Origin: an uncultured Actinomycetes bacterium
GTDB lineage: Bacteria > Actinomycetota > Actinomycetes > S36-B12 > UBA5976
Assembly (NCBI GenBank): GCA_903925705.1
Contig: CAIYGJ010000173.1
Location: 1 to 14,317 of the forward strand
Length of the DNA: 14,317 nt
Direction of reading: 5' to 3'
In this document: positions 6,536 to 13,654 of the stretch, in pieces
How positions within the stretch are numbered: position 1 is the first letter of the stretch
How the letters are laid out: each line of letters starts with the position of its first letter
Notes under the pieces: generated by a model
Told to the model about the DNA's origin: nothing
The model's input: only the letters and a program-made list of their open reading frames with translations
Database searches by the model: none
Position numbers and translations under genes: made by a program

Positions 6536-7915
6536 TTAGCTCAAGTTTTGGGTTTGATGTAACTGCCGAGCGGCTTCAGCGATCGAGCCGGACAGCGACG
6601 GATAGACCGTGATGGTCTGTGACATCTGATCAACTGTAAGTCTGTGCTCAACTGCAAGCGCTATCGGGAAAATCAGTTCACTTGCCTTTGGAGCCACAAC
6701 AACGCCACCCACTATGACACCAGTGTCTGGGCGACAGAAAATCTTTACAAACCCTTCCGAGATTCCCTGCATCTTTGCTCTGGCATTTGTAGCTAGTGGA
6801 AGATTGAAAACGTTAGCGATTTCTGTTCCAGAATCAACATCAGCTTGACTAACACCTACCGTAGCAATTTCTGGATCTGTGAAGACATTGCTTGGAACCG
6901 TTTCAAGATTTAGTGGATGTACGGCATCTCCCAATGCATGCCACATTGCAATGCGACCCTGCATTGCGGCAACTGATGCCAACATCAAAATACCTGTGCA
7001 ATCTCCGGCTGCATAAACACCTTTGATGCTAGTTCGGGAAACTTTGTCTACTTCGATAAAGCCAGCGTCGTTTGTCTTAATGCCAACTTGATCCAATCCA
7101 AGGCCTTCAGTATTGGGCAAGGAGCCAACTGCCATTAGGCAATGTGATCCAGTAATAACTTCACCAGTTGCTAGCTTTACTGCCACACCGGTATCCGTGG
7201 GGGTTACTTGTTCTGCACGACTGTGTGCCAGAATTTTCATTCCTCGGTTCACAAAAACGTCTTGAACCACTTTTCCAGCTTCAGAATCTTTACTCGGTAA
7301 CACCTGATCTCGCGATGAAACTAGAGTCACTTGGGAACCTAGCGCTTGATACGCACCGGCAAACTCCGCACCGGTAACACCGGAACCAACAACTATTAGA
7401 TCCGACGGTAACTCGGTAAATTCATAAAGTTGCTTCCAATTCAATATCCGAACACCATCAACAACTGCGCTTGATAGCTCTCTAGGTCGTGCCCCGGTAG
7501 CAAGCAAAACTACATCGGCAATTAGGTTCAATTCGCTTCCGTCTACGAGTTTGGCTTTTACATTTTCCGCATCAACTAACTCAGCTGTTCCGGCTAGCAC
7601 TTTGACACCTTGCGATTGCAATCGCAGATAGATATCCGAACTTTGGGTGGCTGCCCACTTTTTCAATCTGGAATTCACTTCAGCGATGTCAATCGTCACG
7701 TTTGTTGCATGAACACCGATCGCTGAGCTGCCTTTTGAATCCGTGGCAGCTTCTGCTACTGCAATAAGAGATTTACTTGGCACTACGTCAGTTAGTACCG
7801 CGGCGCCGCCAATGCCATCGCGTTCAATCAATGTCACATCTGCACCTAATTGCGCAGCCACTAGGGCGGCCTCATACCCACCAGGGCCGCCGCCGATTAT
7901 TACAACATGTGTCAC
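6536..7915 (-). CDS. lpdA: NAD(P)H-quinone reductase, LpdA type (lipoamide-dehydrogenase-like flavoprotein lacking redox cysteines)
   Basis: FAD-dependent pyridine nucleotide-disulfide oxidoreductase fold, 459 residues from GTG 7915. Domains: FAD Rossmann motif GGGPGG (8-13), a central NAD(P) Rossmann motif VGSGVTGAEFA, the second FAD motif GVYAAGDCTG, and a C-terminal dimerisation domain. True lipoamide dehydrogenases have GGTCLNVGC; here it reads GGAAVLTDVV, with Ala39 and Val44 in place of the cysteines. The C-terminal HPTLSE dyad reads YPSLSG. This matches Mycobacterium tuberculosis LpdA (Rv3303c), which is not an E3 subunit but reduces quinones. It would act peripherally on the respiratory quinone pool. 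GAGAG 9 bases upstream supports GTG 7915; a TTG at 7933, abutting the previous stop, would add six residues. It follows the decarboxylase gene closely, so co-transcription is likely. Confidence 0.9.
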   Translation of the reverse strand: MTHVVIIGGGPGGYEAALVAAQLGADVTLIERDGIGGAAVLTDVVPSKSLIAVAEAATDSKGSSAIGVHATNVTIDIAEVNSRLKKWAATQSSDIYLRLQSQGVKVLAGTAELVDAENVKAKLVDGSELNLIADVVLLATGARPRELSSAVVDGVRILNWKQLYEFTELPSDLIVVGSGVTGAEFAGAYQALGSQVTLVSSRDQVLPSKDSEAGKVVQDVFVNRGMKILAHSRAEQVTPTDTGVAVKLATGEVITGSHCLMAVGSLPNTEGLGLDQVGIKTNDAGFIEVDKVSRTSIKGVYAAGDCTGILMLASVAAMQGRIAMWHALGDAVHPLNLETVPSNVFTDPEIATVGVSQADVDSGTEIANVFNLPLATNARAKMQGISEGFVKIFCRPDTGVIVGGVVVAPKASELIFPIALAVEHRLTVDQMSQTITVYPSLSGSIAEAARQLHQTQNLS

Positions 7916-7933
7916 AGTTCTATTCTCTCGCAA

Positions 7934-9313
7934 TTAGATGTTTGCGAAAACTTCCTTAACCATGTCCATCGTGGTGCCCGGGTGTACAAACGCAAACCGA
8001 CCGACTGTCTCGCCTTGCCATGAAGTTGGCGTCACAAATGCGGTCTGTGATTCGATTAATCGGTCTTGTAGGTCACGATAATCTTTGGCATTCCAGCCAA
8101 TTCGACGCCATAGAACCACGGAAAGCGACGGCTCAATAACTAGTTCCAAGTTTTCGTCAGCCTTGATGTATTCGGCCACTTCGTTAGTTAGCGAAATTGA
8201 GGCCTCAACTGCATCACGGTATGCGTCAGTTCCGTTGACAACGACTGAGAACCAAAGTGGTAGCCCCCTGGCTCGTCGGGTTAGGTGATACGCCAGGTCT
8301 GTCGGGTTTATCAGCGAATCATCTTCGTGCAAGACGTCCAAATAGGATGCATCTTGAGTGTGCACGGAGGCTGCTAACTTTGGATTTCGATAAAGAATGG
8401 CAGCCACGTCAAATGGCGAGAACCACCATTTATGTGGATCCATCGTGATTGAGTCAGCATTTTCAATGCCAGCAAATTGGCTGCGCACGGACGGAGCTAG
8501 CAATCCAGCGCCACCATATGCAGCATCAACGTGGAACCACATTCCATGTTCTCGAGCTACTTCGCTAATGCCAGCAAGGTCATCAATAATCCCAGCGTTC
8601 GTCGTGCCAGCGGTTGCAACAACTCCGACTACTGGGGGTTCACTGGGATCGACCGCTGCAAGTGCTCGCTCCAAATCAGCCTTAGTCATTGCATAGCCTG
8701 ACGTTTGAACAATCAGTGGCTCGATATCTAAAATTCCTAGTGAGTTTCCAATGGAGGAATGAGCTTGTTGGCTTAATGCGATTCTTACTGGCAAGCGTTT
8801 GCCATTATGTACACGTTGTCGACCTGAGTCTCGAGCCACCGTTAATGCGGCCAAGTTCGCCGCAGACCCACCAGATACGAATGTGCCACCCGCAGATTCC
8901 GGTAAGCCCGATAAGTCAGCCATCCAGCGCAGAACTTGATTCTCCGCAGAAATTGATCCTGCAGCTTCCAGCCAGGAAATTCCTTGCAATGAAGCGCAGG
9001 ACACAATCATGTCAAAGAGTAGTGCGGCCTTAGTTGGAGCGGTTGGAATAAATGCCATGAAGCGTGGGCTGTCACCCGAAACCACTGCTCGCGATATCAC
9101 TTCGTCATAGAGCTTGAGCACATCCGCCGATGGATTACCTTCTGGCTTGATCAATCCCGAAAGCACTTCAGCTAATACTTTTGTATCACCAGGGAAATCT
9201 AGTGGCACATCCGGCATCGAAAGCCGCTCTCGCATGTATTCAAAGACTTGATTAGTTAACTCAGCATCAAATTCATGCATTGAGTTCGGGTTTGTTGCAT
9301 TTGTGCCAGACAT
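7934..9313 (-). CDS. Group II pyridoxal-phosphate-dependent amino acid decarboxylase, substrate unknown
   Basis: Fold-type I PLP enzyme of the group II decarboxylase family (relatives act on aromatic amino acids, glutamate or 2,4-diaminobutyrate). It has 459 residues from ATG 9313. Visible: FVSGGSAANLAAL (cofactor phosphate region), QAHSSI with His185, expected to stack on the PLP ring, HVDAAYGG with Asp263, which pairs with the pyridine nitrogen, and DPHKWW with Lys295, the Schiff-base lysine. All catalytic residues needed are present, so the enzyme should be active. The pocket residues that set substrate are not readable by eye. Weak GGCGG lies 5 bases before ATG 9313; a TTG four codons upstream (9325) is an alternative. 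It lies between the mutase and lpdA genes on the same strand, with no evident role in the propionate route. Confidence 0.88.
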   Translation of the reverse strand: MSGTNATNPNSMHEFDAELTNQVFEYMRERLSMPDVPLDFPGDTKVLAEVLSGLIKPEGNPSADVLKLYDEVISRAVVSGDSPRFMAFIPTAPTKAALLFDMIVSCASLQGISWLEAAGSISAENQVLRWMADLSGLPESAGGTFVSGGSAANLAALTVARDSGRQRVHNGKRLPVRIALSQQAHSSIGNSLGILDIEPLIVQTSGYAMTKADLERALAAVDPSEPPVVGVVATAGTTNAGIIDDLAGISEVAREHGMWFHVDAAYGGAGLLAPSVRSQFAGIENADSITMDPHKWWFSPFDVAAILYRNPKLAASVHTQDASYLDVLHEDDSLINPTDLAYHLTRRARGLPLWFSVVVNGTDAYRDAVEASISLTNEVAEYIKADENLELVIEPSLSVVLWRRIGWNAKDYRDLQDRLIESQTAFVTPTSWQGETVGRFAFVHPGTTMDMVKEVFANI

Positions 9314-9352
9314 TGAAACCGCCAATGACTAGGTCCATGAACCGCCGATCTC

Positions 9353-9358
9353 AGATTA
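9353..9358 (-). promoter_or_regulatory. Candidate -10 element (TAATCT) for the decarboxylase gene
   Basis: TAATCT on the minus strand is the best TANNNT match in the gap between the mutase and decarboxylase genes, the longest gap in the window. It would give a leader of about 30-35 bases. No -35 was recognised, so support is weak. Confidence 0.25.
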
Positions 9359-9380
9359 GCCAGCAGGGTTTTCACGACCA

Positions 9381-9418
9381 CCACTATGGTAGTGGCTGCC
9401 AGACTAGAAAATGTCTGG
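9381..9418 (-). terminator. Two tandem small hairpins at the end of the mutase gene (candidate terminator)
   Basis: Read on the minus strand, CCAGAC (9418-9413) pairs with GTCTGG (9404-9399) around an 8-base loop that includes part of the TAG stop codon. Eight bases-worth later CCACTA (9395-9390) pairs with TAGTGG (9386-9381) around CCA. Both stems are perfect 6-mers. No U tract follows, so this is not a canonical intrinsic terminator, though actinobacterial terminators often lack one. It could also stabilise the upstream mRNA end or be an operator. Confidence 0.35.
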
Positions 9419-10981
9419 TGGGTTGTAACGGCCCCAAACTTCGCGCAAGGCATCGGCAACTTCGCCACCACTTGCCTTTGCAGCCAAGGCTTCCTTCATT
9501 GGGTACATCACATTTTCTGTTGATTCCGCTGCTCGCTTTAGGGAATCCAGCGCTCTCGTCACGTCAGCGTTGTTTCGGGAATCTTTAATTGCCTGCAATC
9601 GAGCAACTTGCTGTTCCCCAATGGCCGGATCCACCCGCAGTGGTTCGTATTTTTCTTCGACATCAATCGCAAACTTGTTTACACCGACAACGGTTCGTTC
9701 ACCTTTATCAATTTGCAGAGCGTAGTCATAGGCGCTGGTTTCGATTTCATTCTTTTGGAAACCAACTTCAATAGCCTTTGCAGCGCCACCAAATTCTTCA
9801 ACTTTGCCCATGAGGCGTAAAATTTCAGATTCAAGTTCATCAGTCATGGCTTCGATGACATACGAACCAGCGAATGGATCTACCGTGGCAGTTATATCAG
9901 TCTCGTATGCAAGTACCTGCTGCGTACGAAGTGCCAATCGAGCTGCTTTCTCGGTTGGCAACGCGATAGCTTCATCAAAAGAGTTGGTATGAAGTGACTG
10001 AGTGCCACCTAGCACTGCAGCTAGGCCTTGGATTGCCACACGAACCAGGTTTACTTCTGGTTGCTGGGCGGTTAATTGAACGCCGGCAGTCTGAGTATGA
10101 AAACGAAGCATCTGACTCTTCGGATTTGTGGCTTTGAATTCATCTTTCATGATTCGCGCCCAAATCCGGCGAGCCGCACGGAACTTCGCAATCTCTTCCA
10201 AAATTGTGGTTCGAGAAACAAAGAAGAACGCAAGGCGTGGTGCAAAATCATCAACGTTCATTCCAGCAATAATTGCAGCTCGGACATATTCGATGCCATT
10301 GGAAAGTGTGAAAGCGATTTCTTGAGCCGGCGTAGCACCTGCTTCACCCATGTGATATCCAGAAATTGAAATAGTGTTCCAGCGTGGGATTTCTTTTGCG
10401 CAGTAATCAAAGATGTCAGTGGTTAGACGAAGTGATGCGGCTGGTGGGTAAATGTAAGTACCGCGGGAAATGTATTCCTTAAGTACGTCATTTTGAATCG
10501 TTCCATTAAGCGCTGATCCAGGAATTCCTTCGCCTTCAGCAACCAACTGATACATCAAAAGCAAAGTTGATGCAGGTGAATTGATTGTCATCGAAGTTGA
10601 CACTTGATCTAGCGGAATCCGGTCAAACAGGATCTTCATGTCTTCGACAGTGTCGATAGCCACGCCTACTTTGCCAACTTCGCCTTGAGCTAATTGGTGA
10701 TCAGAGTCGTAACCCATTTGGGTTGGCAGATCGAATGCAACGCTAAGTCCAGTTGTTCCAGCCGAAAGCAACTGGTGATATCGCTCATTAGATTCGGCAG
10801 CCGTACCAAACCCGGCGTACTGACGCATGGTCCAAGGCCGTCCGGTGTACATGCTCGGGTAGACACCACGCGTGAATGGAAATTCACCCGGTTCGCCTAG
10901 CTCAACTTTTGGATCCCAACCATCGCGTGATTCCGGTCCATAGACCGGATCAATTGGTAGCCCTGATTGTGTAATCCCCAT
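9404..10981 (-). CDS. Methylmalonyl-CoA mutase, stand-alone catalytic (large) subunit
   Basis: Catalyses the adenosylcobalamin-dependent rearrangement of (R)-methylmalonyl-CoA to succinyl-CoA, linking propionyl-CoA to the TCA cycle. The 525-residue protein is only the substrate-binding TIM-barrel part; it ends at GRYNPPDIF with no C-terminal DxHxxG cobalamin domain, so a separate small B12-binding subunit of about 130-140 residues is required and is not in this window. Substrate residues are of the methylmalonyl type. GRPWTMRQYAGF (Arg48, Tyr55) corresponds to Arg82/Tyr89 of Propionibacterium mutase. SRGTYIYPP has Arg173 (equivalent to Arg207) and SGYHMGEAGA has His210 (equivalent to His244). 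Isobutyryl-CoA mutases have Phe and Gln at the Tyr89 and Arg207 sites. ATG 10981 lies 9 bases after sdhB with no Shine-Dalgarno; a TAACCT hexamer precedes it. Confidence 0.93.
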   Translation of the reverse strand: MGITQSGLPIDPVYGPESRDGWDPKVELGEPGEFPFTRGVYPSMYTGRPWTMRQYAGFGTAAESNERYHQLLSAGTTGLSVAFDLPTQMGYDSDHQLAQGEVGKVGVAIDTVEDMKILFDRIPLDQVSTSMTINSPASTLLLMYQLVAEGEGIPGSALNGTIQNDVLKEYISRGTYIYPPAASLRLTTDIFDYCAKEIPRWNTISISGYHMGEAGATPAQEIAFTLSNGIEYVRAAIIAGMNVDDFAPRLAFFFVSRTTILEEIAKFRAARRIWARIMKDEFKATNPKSQMLRFHTQTAGVQLTAQQPEVNLVRVAIQGLAAVLGGTQSLHTNSFDEAIALPTEKAARLALRTQQVLAYETDITATVDPFAGSYVIEAMTDELESEILRLMGKVEEFGGAAKAIEVGFQKNEIETSAYDYALQIDKGERTVVGVNKFAIDVEEKYEPLRVDPAIGEQQVARLQAIKDSRNNADVTRALDSLKRAAESTENVMYPMKEALAAKASGGEVADALREVWGRYNPPDIF

Positions 10982-10987
10982 AGGTAG

Positions 10988-10993
10988 AGGTTA
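10988..10993 (-). promoter_or_regulatory. Candidate -10 element (TAACCT) of a leaderless promoter for the mutase, overlapping the sdhB stop
   Basis: TAACCT on the minus strand begins with the TAA stop codon of sdhB and ends 6 bases before the mutase ATG. The bases between (CTACCT) cannot pair with 16S rRNA, so either leaderless initiation or coupling to sdhB translation must be used. This would allow mutase expression apart from sdhCAB. Confidence 0.4.
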
Positions 10994-11746
10994 GTCCGCT
11001 TTACGGCGTCCGATTGTGCGTCCAAGCCAGACCAGCGGATCGTATTTCTCGTCAACTACGCGTTCCTTCATCGGAATGATCGCATTGTCAGTGATCTTGA
11101 TGTGTTCTGGGCAGACAGCGGTACAGCACTTGGTGATGTTACACATACCAAGACCATGCTCTTCTTGAGCATCACGCTTACGATCCAGTTGATCCAACGG
11201 GTGCATGTCTAGTTCCGCAAGACGAATGAAGAAGCGAGGTCCAGCAAATGCTTCCTTGTTTTCTTCATGGTCACGAATAACGTGGCAAGTGTCCTGGCAC
11301 AAGAAGCATTCGATGCACTTACGGAACTCTTGGCTTCGCTGCACGTCGATTTGTTCCATGCGGTACTCGCCTGGCTTCAAATTTTCAGGTCCCTTGAATG
11401 CTGGGATCTCACGTGCTTTTTTGTAGTTGAACGACACGTCTGCGACAAGATCCTTGATAACTGGGAATGCGCGAAGTGGTGTGACCGTAATCTCTTCGTC
11501 TTCAGCAAACGTGTTCATGCGAGTCATGCACATAAGACTTGGCTTGCCGTTTATTTCAGCGCTGCAAGATCCGCACTTACCGGCCTTGCAGTTCCAACGA
11601 ACGGCTAAGTCTGGTGCTTCAGTTGCTTGCAGGCGGTGAATGACGTCGAGTACAACTTCGCCTTCGCCGACTTCAACTTTATGATTTTCAAGCTGACCGG
11701 CTTCGCTGTTACCGCGCCAAATTCGCATCGATGCTAAGTAACCCAT
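10991..11746 (-). CDS. sdhB: Succinate dehydrogenase iron-sulfur subunit
   Basis: Carries electrons from the SdhA flavin to the membrane anchor, on the cytoplasmic face of the membrane. The 251-residue protein has an N-terminal plant-type ferredoxin domain with Cys53, Cys58, Cys61 and Cys73 for a [2Fe-2S] cluster. Its C-terminal helical domain has CIECFLCQDTC (Cys144, 147, 150, 154) and MCNITKCCTAVCP (Cys202, 207, 208, 212), supplying ligands for a [4Fe-4S] and a [3Fe-4S] or second cubane cluster. All expected cysteines are present. The start ATG overlaps the sdhA stop by one base (TAATG) and is preceded by a strong GGGAGG (11758-11753), so translation is tightly coupled. It most resembles the mycobacterial Sdh1 SdhB. 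Confidence 0.96.
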   Translation of the reverse strand: MGYLASMRIWRGNSEAGQLENHKVEVGEGEVVLDVIHRLQATEAPDLAVRWNCKAGKCGSCSAEINGKPSLMCMTRMNTFAEDEEITVTPLRAFPVIKDLVADVSFNYKKAREIPAFKGPENLKPGEYRMEQIDVQRSQEFRKCIECFLCQDTCHVIRDHEENKEAFAGPRFFIRLAELDMHPLDQLDRKRDAQEEHGLGMCNITKCCTAVCPEHIKITDNAIIPMKERVVDEKYDPLVWLGRTIGRRKAD

Positions 11747-13638
11747 TAGTTGCCTCCCATTCCAAGCTGCGCAAGTTCTTCTGGCAGCAGGTACTTCTTT
11801 AATTCATCGACATCAAACAGTTCAGCCAGTTCTTTTGGCATTTGAGGAAGGGTTTGGCGCTCAGTGCTTACCTTTGAACCATCCCATGAAGTGATGACGT
11901 GGATTGCGCGCCACTTAGGATCCATAGTTGGGAAGTCATCGCGAGTGTGTCCACCGCGTGATTCTTCACGTTCCATTGCTGACTTAGCAACAGCTTCACT
12001 TACAAGCAGCATGTTCATAAGGTCTAGCGCGATGTGCCAACCTGGGTTGAACTTTGTATCGCCCGCAACGCTCAAGTGCTTGGCCCGTTCTTTCATGGCT
12101 TCAAGCTTTTCAATAGCTTCACGCATTTCAGCGCCTACGCGAATGATGCCAACTAAGTCATTCATCATCTGCTGGAGTTCGTAATGAACTGCGTAAGCAT
12201 TTTCTTTGCTGTCACCCTTGAATGGAGCCAGCGCAGAAGCTAGTGCGCGATCGATTTCAGCCTGTTCCAACTTTGGCTTGGAGCTAAGTGCAGCTACATA
12301 CTCACTTGCTCCTACACCTGCGCGACGACCGAATACCAAAAGGTCAGAAAGTGAGTTTCCACCAAGACGGTTTGAGCCGTGCATACCGCCAGCCACTTCG
12401 CCGGCAGCAAATAGACCAGGTACACCAGTTGCAGCGCCGGAATCTGGATCAACCTGAACACCACCCATGACGTAATGGCAAGTAGGTCCAACTTCCATTG
12501 CCTGCTTCGTGATGTCAACGTCAGCAAGTTCCTTGAACTGATGCCACATAGATGGGAGGCGGGCCTTGATTACCTCTGGTGCTAGACGAGTTGAAACATC
12601 TAGGAATACGCCACCATGCGGGGAACCTCTGCCAGCTTTAACTTCCGTATTGATCGCACGCGCAACTTCATCGCGTGGAAGCAGTTCTGGTGGACGACGG
12701 TTGTTGTCTGGATCGGTGTACCAGCGATCGGCTTCTTCTTCAGTATCTGCGTATTGCTTTACGAAAACTGGCGGGATGTAGTCAAACATGAAGCGCTTGC
12801 CGTCTGAGTTACGAAGTACGCCTCCGTCGCCACGAACTGATTCAGTAACCAGAATGCCTTTAACGCTAAGCGGCCAAACCATGCCGGTTGGATGGAACTG
12901 AATGAATTCCATGTGCATTAGATTTCCGCCAGCTTTGAGAGCTAGTGCGTGACCGTCGCCAGTACCTTCCCATGAATTGGAAGTTACCTTGAAAGATTTG
13001 CCGATACCGCCAGTTGCCAGCACAACGGCGGGGGCTTCGAAGACAACAAACTCACCAGATTCGCGCCAGTAACCAAGTACGCCAGAAACCTTGCCATCAG
13101 TCTTAAGAATTTCGGTGATAGTAAGTTCTGCAAAAACCTTTATCTTTGATTCGTAATCGCCAGTTTCAGCGAAATCTTCTTGCTGCAACGAAACAATCTT
13201 TTGCTGCATAGTGCGAATCAATTCCAAACCAGTGCGATCCCCTACGTGAGCCAGGCGTGGGTATTCGTGGCCACCGAAGTTACGCTGACTGATTTTGCCT
13301 TCTGGGGTGCGATCAAAAAGCGCACCGTATGTTTCAAGTTCCCACACACGATCTGGTGATTCCTTGGCATGTAGTTCTGCCATGCGCCAGTTGTTTTGGA
13401 ACTTTCCGCCACGCATAGTGTCGCGGAAGTGAACCATCCAGTTGTCTTTGCTGTTTACGTTACCCATGCTGGCGGCAATGCCACCTTCAGCCATAACGGT
13501 ATGTGCTTTACCAAACAAAGACTTGCAAATGATTGCGGTACGCAAGCCACTTGCTCGTGCTTCGATTGCAGCGCGAAGACCAGCGCCACCAGCACCGATG
13601 ATTACAACGTCGTATTCGTGACGCTCAAATTCAGCCAT
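11746..13638 (-). CDS. sdhA: Succinate dehydrogenase flavoprotein subunit
   Basis: Oxidises succinate to fumarate with covalently bound FAD. It has 630 residues, the long form typical of the mycobacterial Sdh1/Bacteroides-like branch. Visible: FAD Rossmann motif VVIIGAGGAG (11-20), the flavinylation loop KAHTVMAEGG with His46 as FAD attachment site, EFIQFHPTGM (FHPTG at 248-252), TESVRGDGG (265-273), catalytic Arg322 in PRDEVARAI, GPTCHYVMGGV and the C-terminal flavin-binding NRLGGNSLSDLLVFGRRAG. The start is ATG 13638, 16 bases after the sdhC stop, with GGGGA further upstream (11-base spacing). It is a member of the sdhC-sdhA-sdhB operon; the order matches Rv0249c-Rv0247c of M. tuberculosis. 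Fumarate reductase activity cannot be excluded from sequence alone, but the aerobic context suggests succinate oxidation. Confidence 0.96.
   Translation of the reverse strand: MAEFERHEYDVVIIGAGGAGLRAAIEARASGLRTAIICKSLFGKAHTVMAEGGIAASMGNVNSKDNWMVHFRDTMRGGKFQNNWRMAELHAKESPDRVWELETYGALFDRTPEGKISQRNFGGHEYPRLAHVGDRTGLELIRTMQQKIVSLQQEDFAETGDYESKIKVFAELTITEILKTDGKVSGVLGYWRESGEFVVFEAPAVVLATGGIGKSFKVTSNSWEGTGDGHALALKAGGNLMHMEFIQFHPTGMVWPLSVKGILVTESVRGDGGVLRNSDGKRFMFDYIPPVFVKQYADTEEEADRWYTDPDNNRRPPELLPRDEVARAINTEVKAGRGSPHGGVFLDVSTRLAPEVIKARLPSMWHQFKELADVDITKQAMEVGPTCHYVMGGVQVDPDSGAATGVPGLFAAGEVAGGMHGSNRLGGNSLSDLLVFGRRAGVGASEYVAALSSKPKLEQAEIDRALASALAPFKGDSKENAYAVHYELQQMMNDLVGIIRVGAEMREAIEKLEAMKERAKHLSVAGDTKFNPGWHIALDLMNMLLVSEAVAKSAMEREESRGGHTRDDFPTMDPKWRAIHVITSWDGSKVSTERQTLPQMPKELAELFDVDELKKYLLPEELAQLGMGGN
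11753..11758 (-). promoter_or_regulatory. Ribosome binding site of sdhB (GGGAGG) inside the sdhA 3' end
   Basis: A strong Shine-Dalgarno sequence with 6-base spacing to the sdhB ATG lies within the last codons of sdhA. It ensures sdhB translation despite the one-base overlap with the sdhA stop. Confidence 0.7.
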
Positions 13639-13654
13639 GAGTGTTCAAGTCCCC

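Noticed and set aside
6536..7915. Dihydrolipoyl dehydrogenase (E3) of a 2-oxo acid dehydrogenase complex
   Set aside because: The two redox-active cysteines and the C-terminal His-Glu pair are absent, and no E1 or E2 genes are nearby.
8397..9033. Two plus-strand open frames of 99 and 114 residues
   Set aside because: Both are antisense to the PLP decarboxylase, which keeps all catalytic motifs here. No ribosome binding site or known domain was seen.
9404..10981. Isobutyryl-CoA mutase large subunit
   Set aside because: The stand-alone architecture fits, but Tyr55 and Arg173 are the methylmalonyl-type residues; isobutyryl-CoA mutases have Phe and Gln there.
11205..11639. Overlapping plus-strand open frames (up to 113 residues)
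   Set aside because: These are antisense shadows of sdhB; codon periodicity favours the minus strand with its complete cysteine ligand set.
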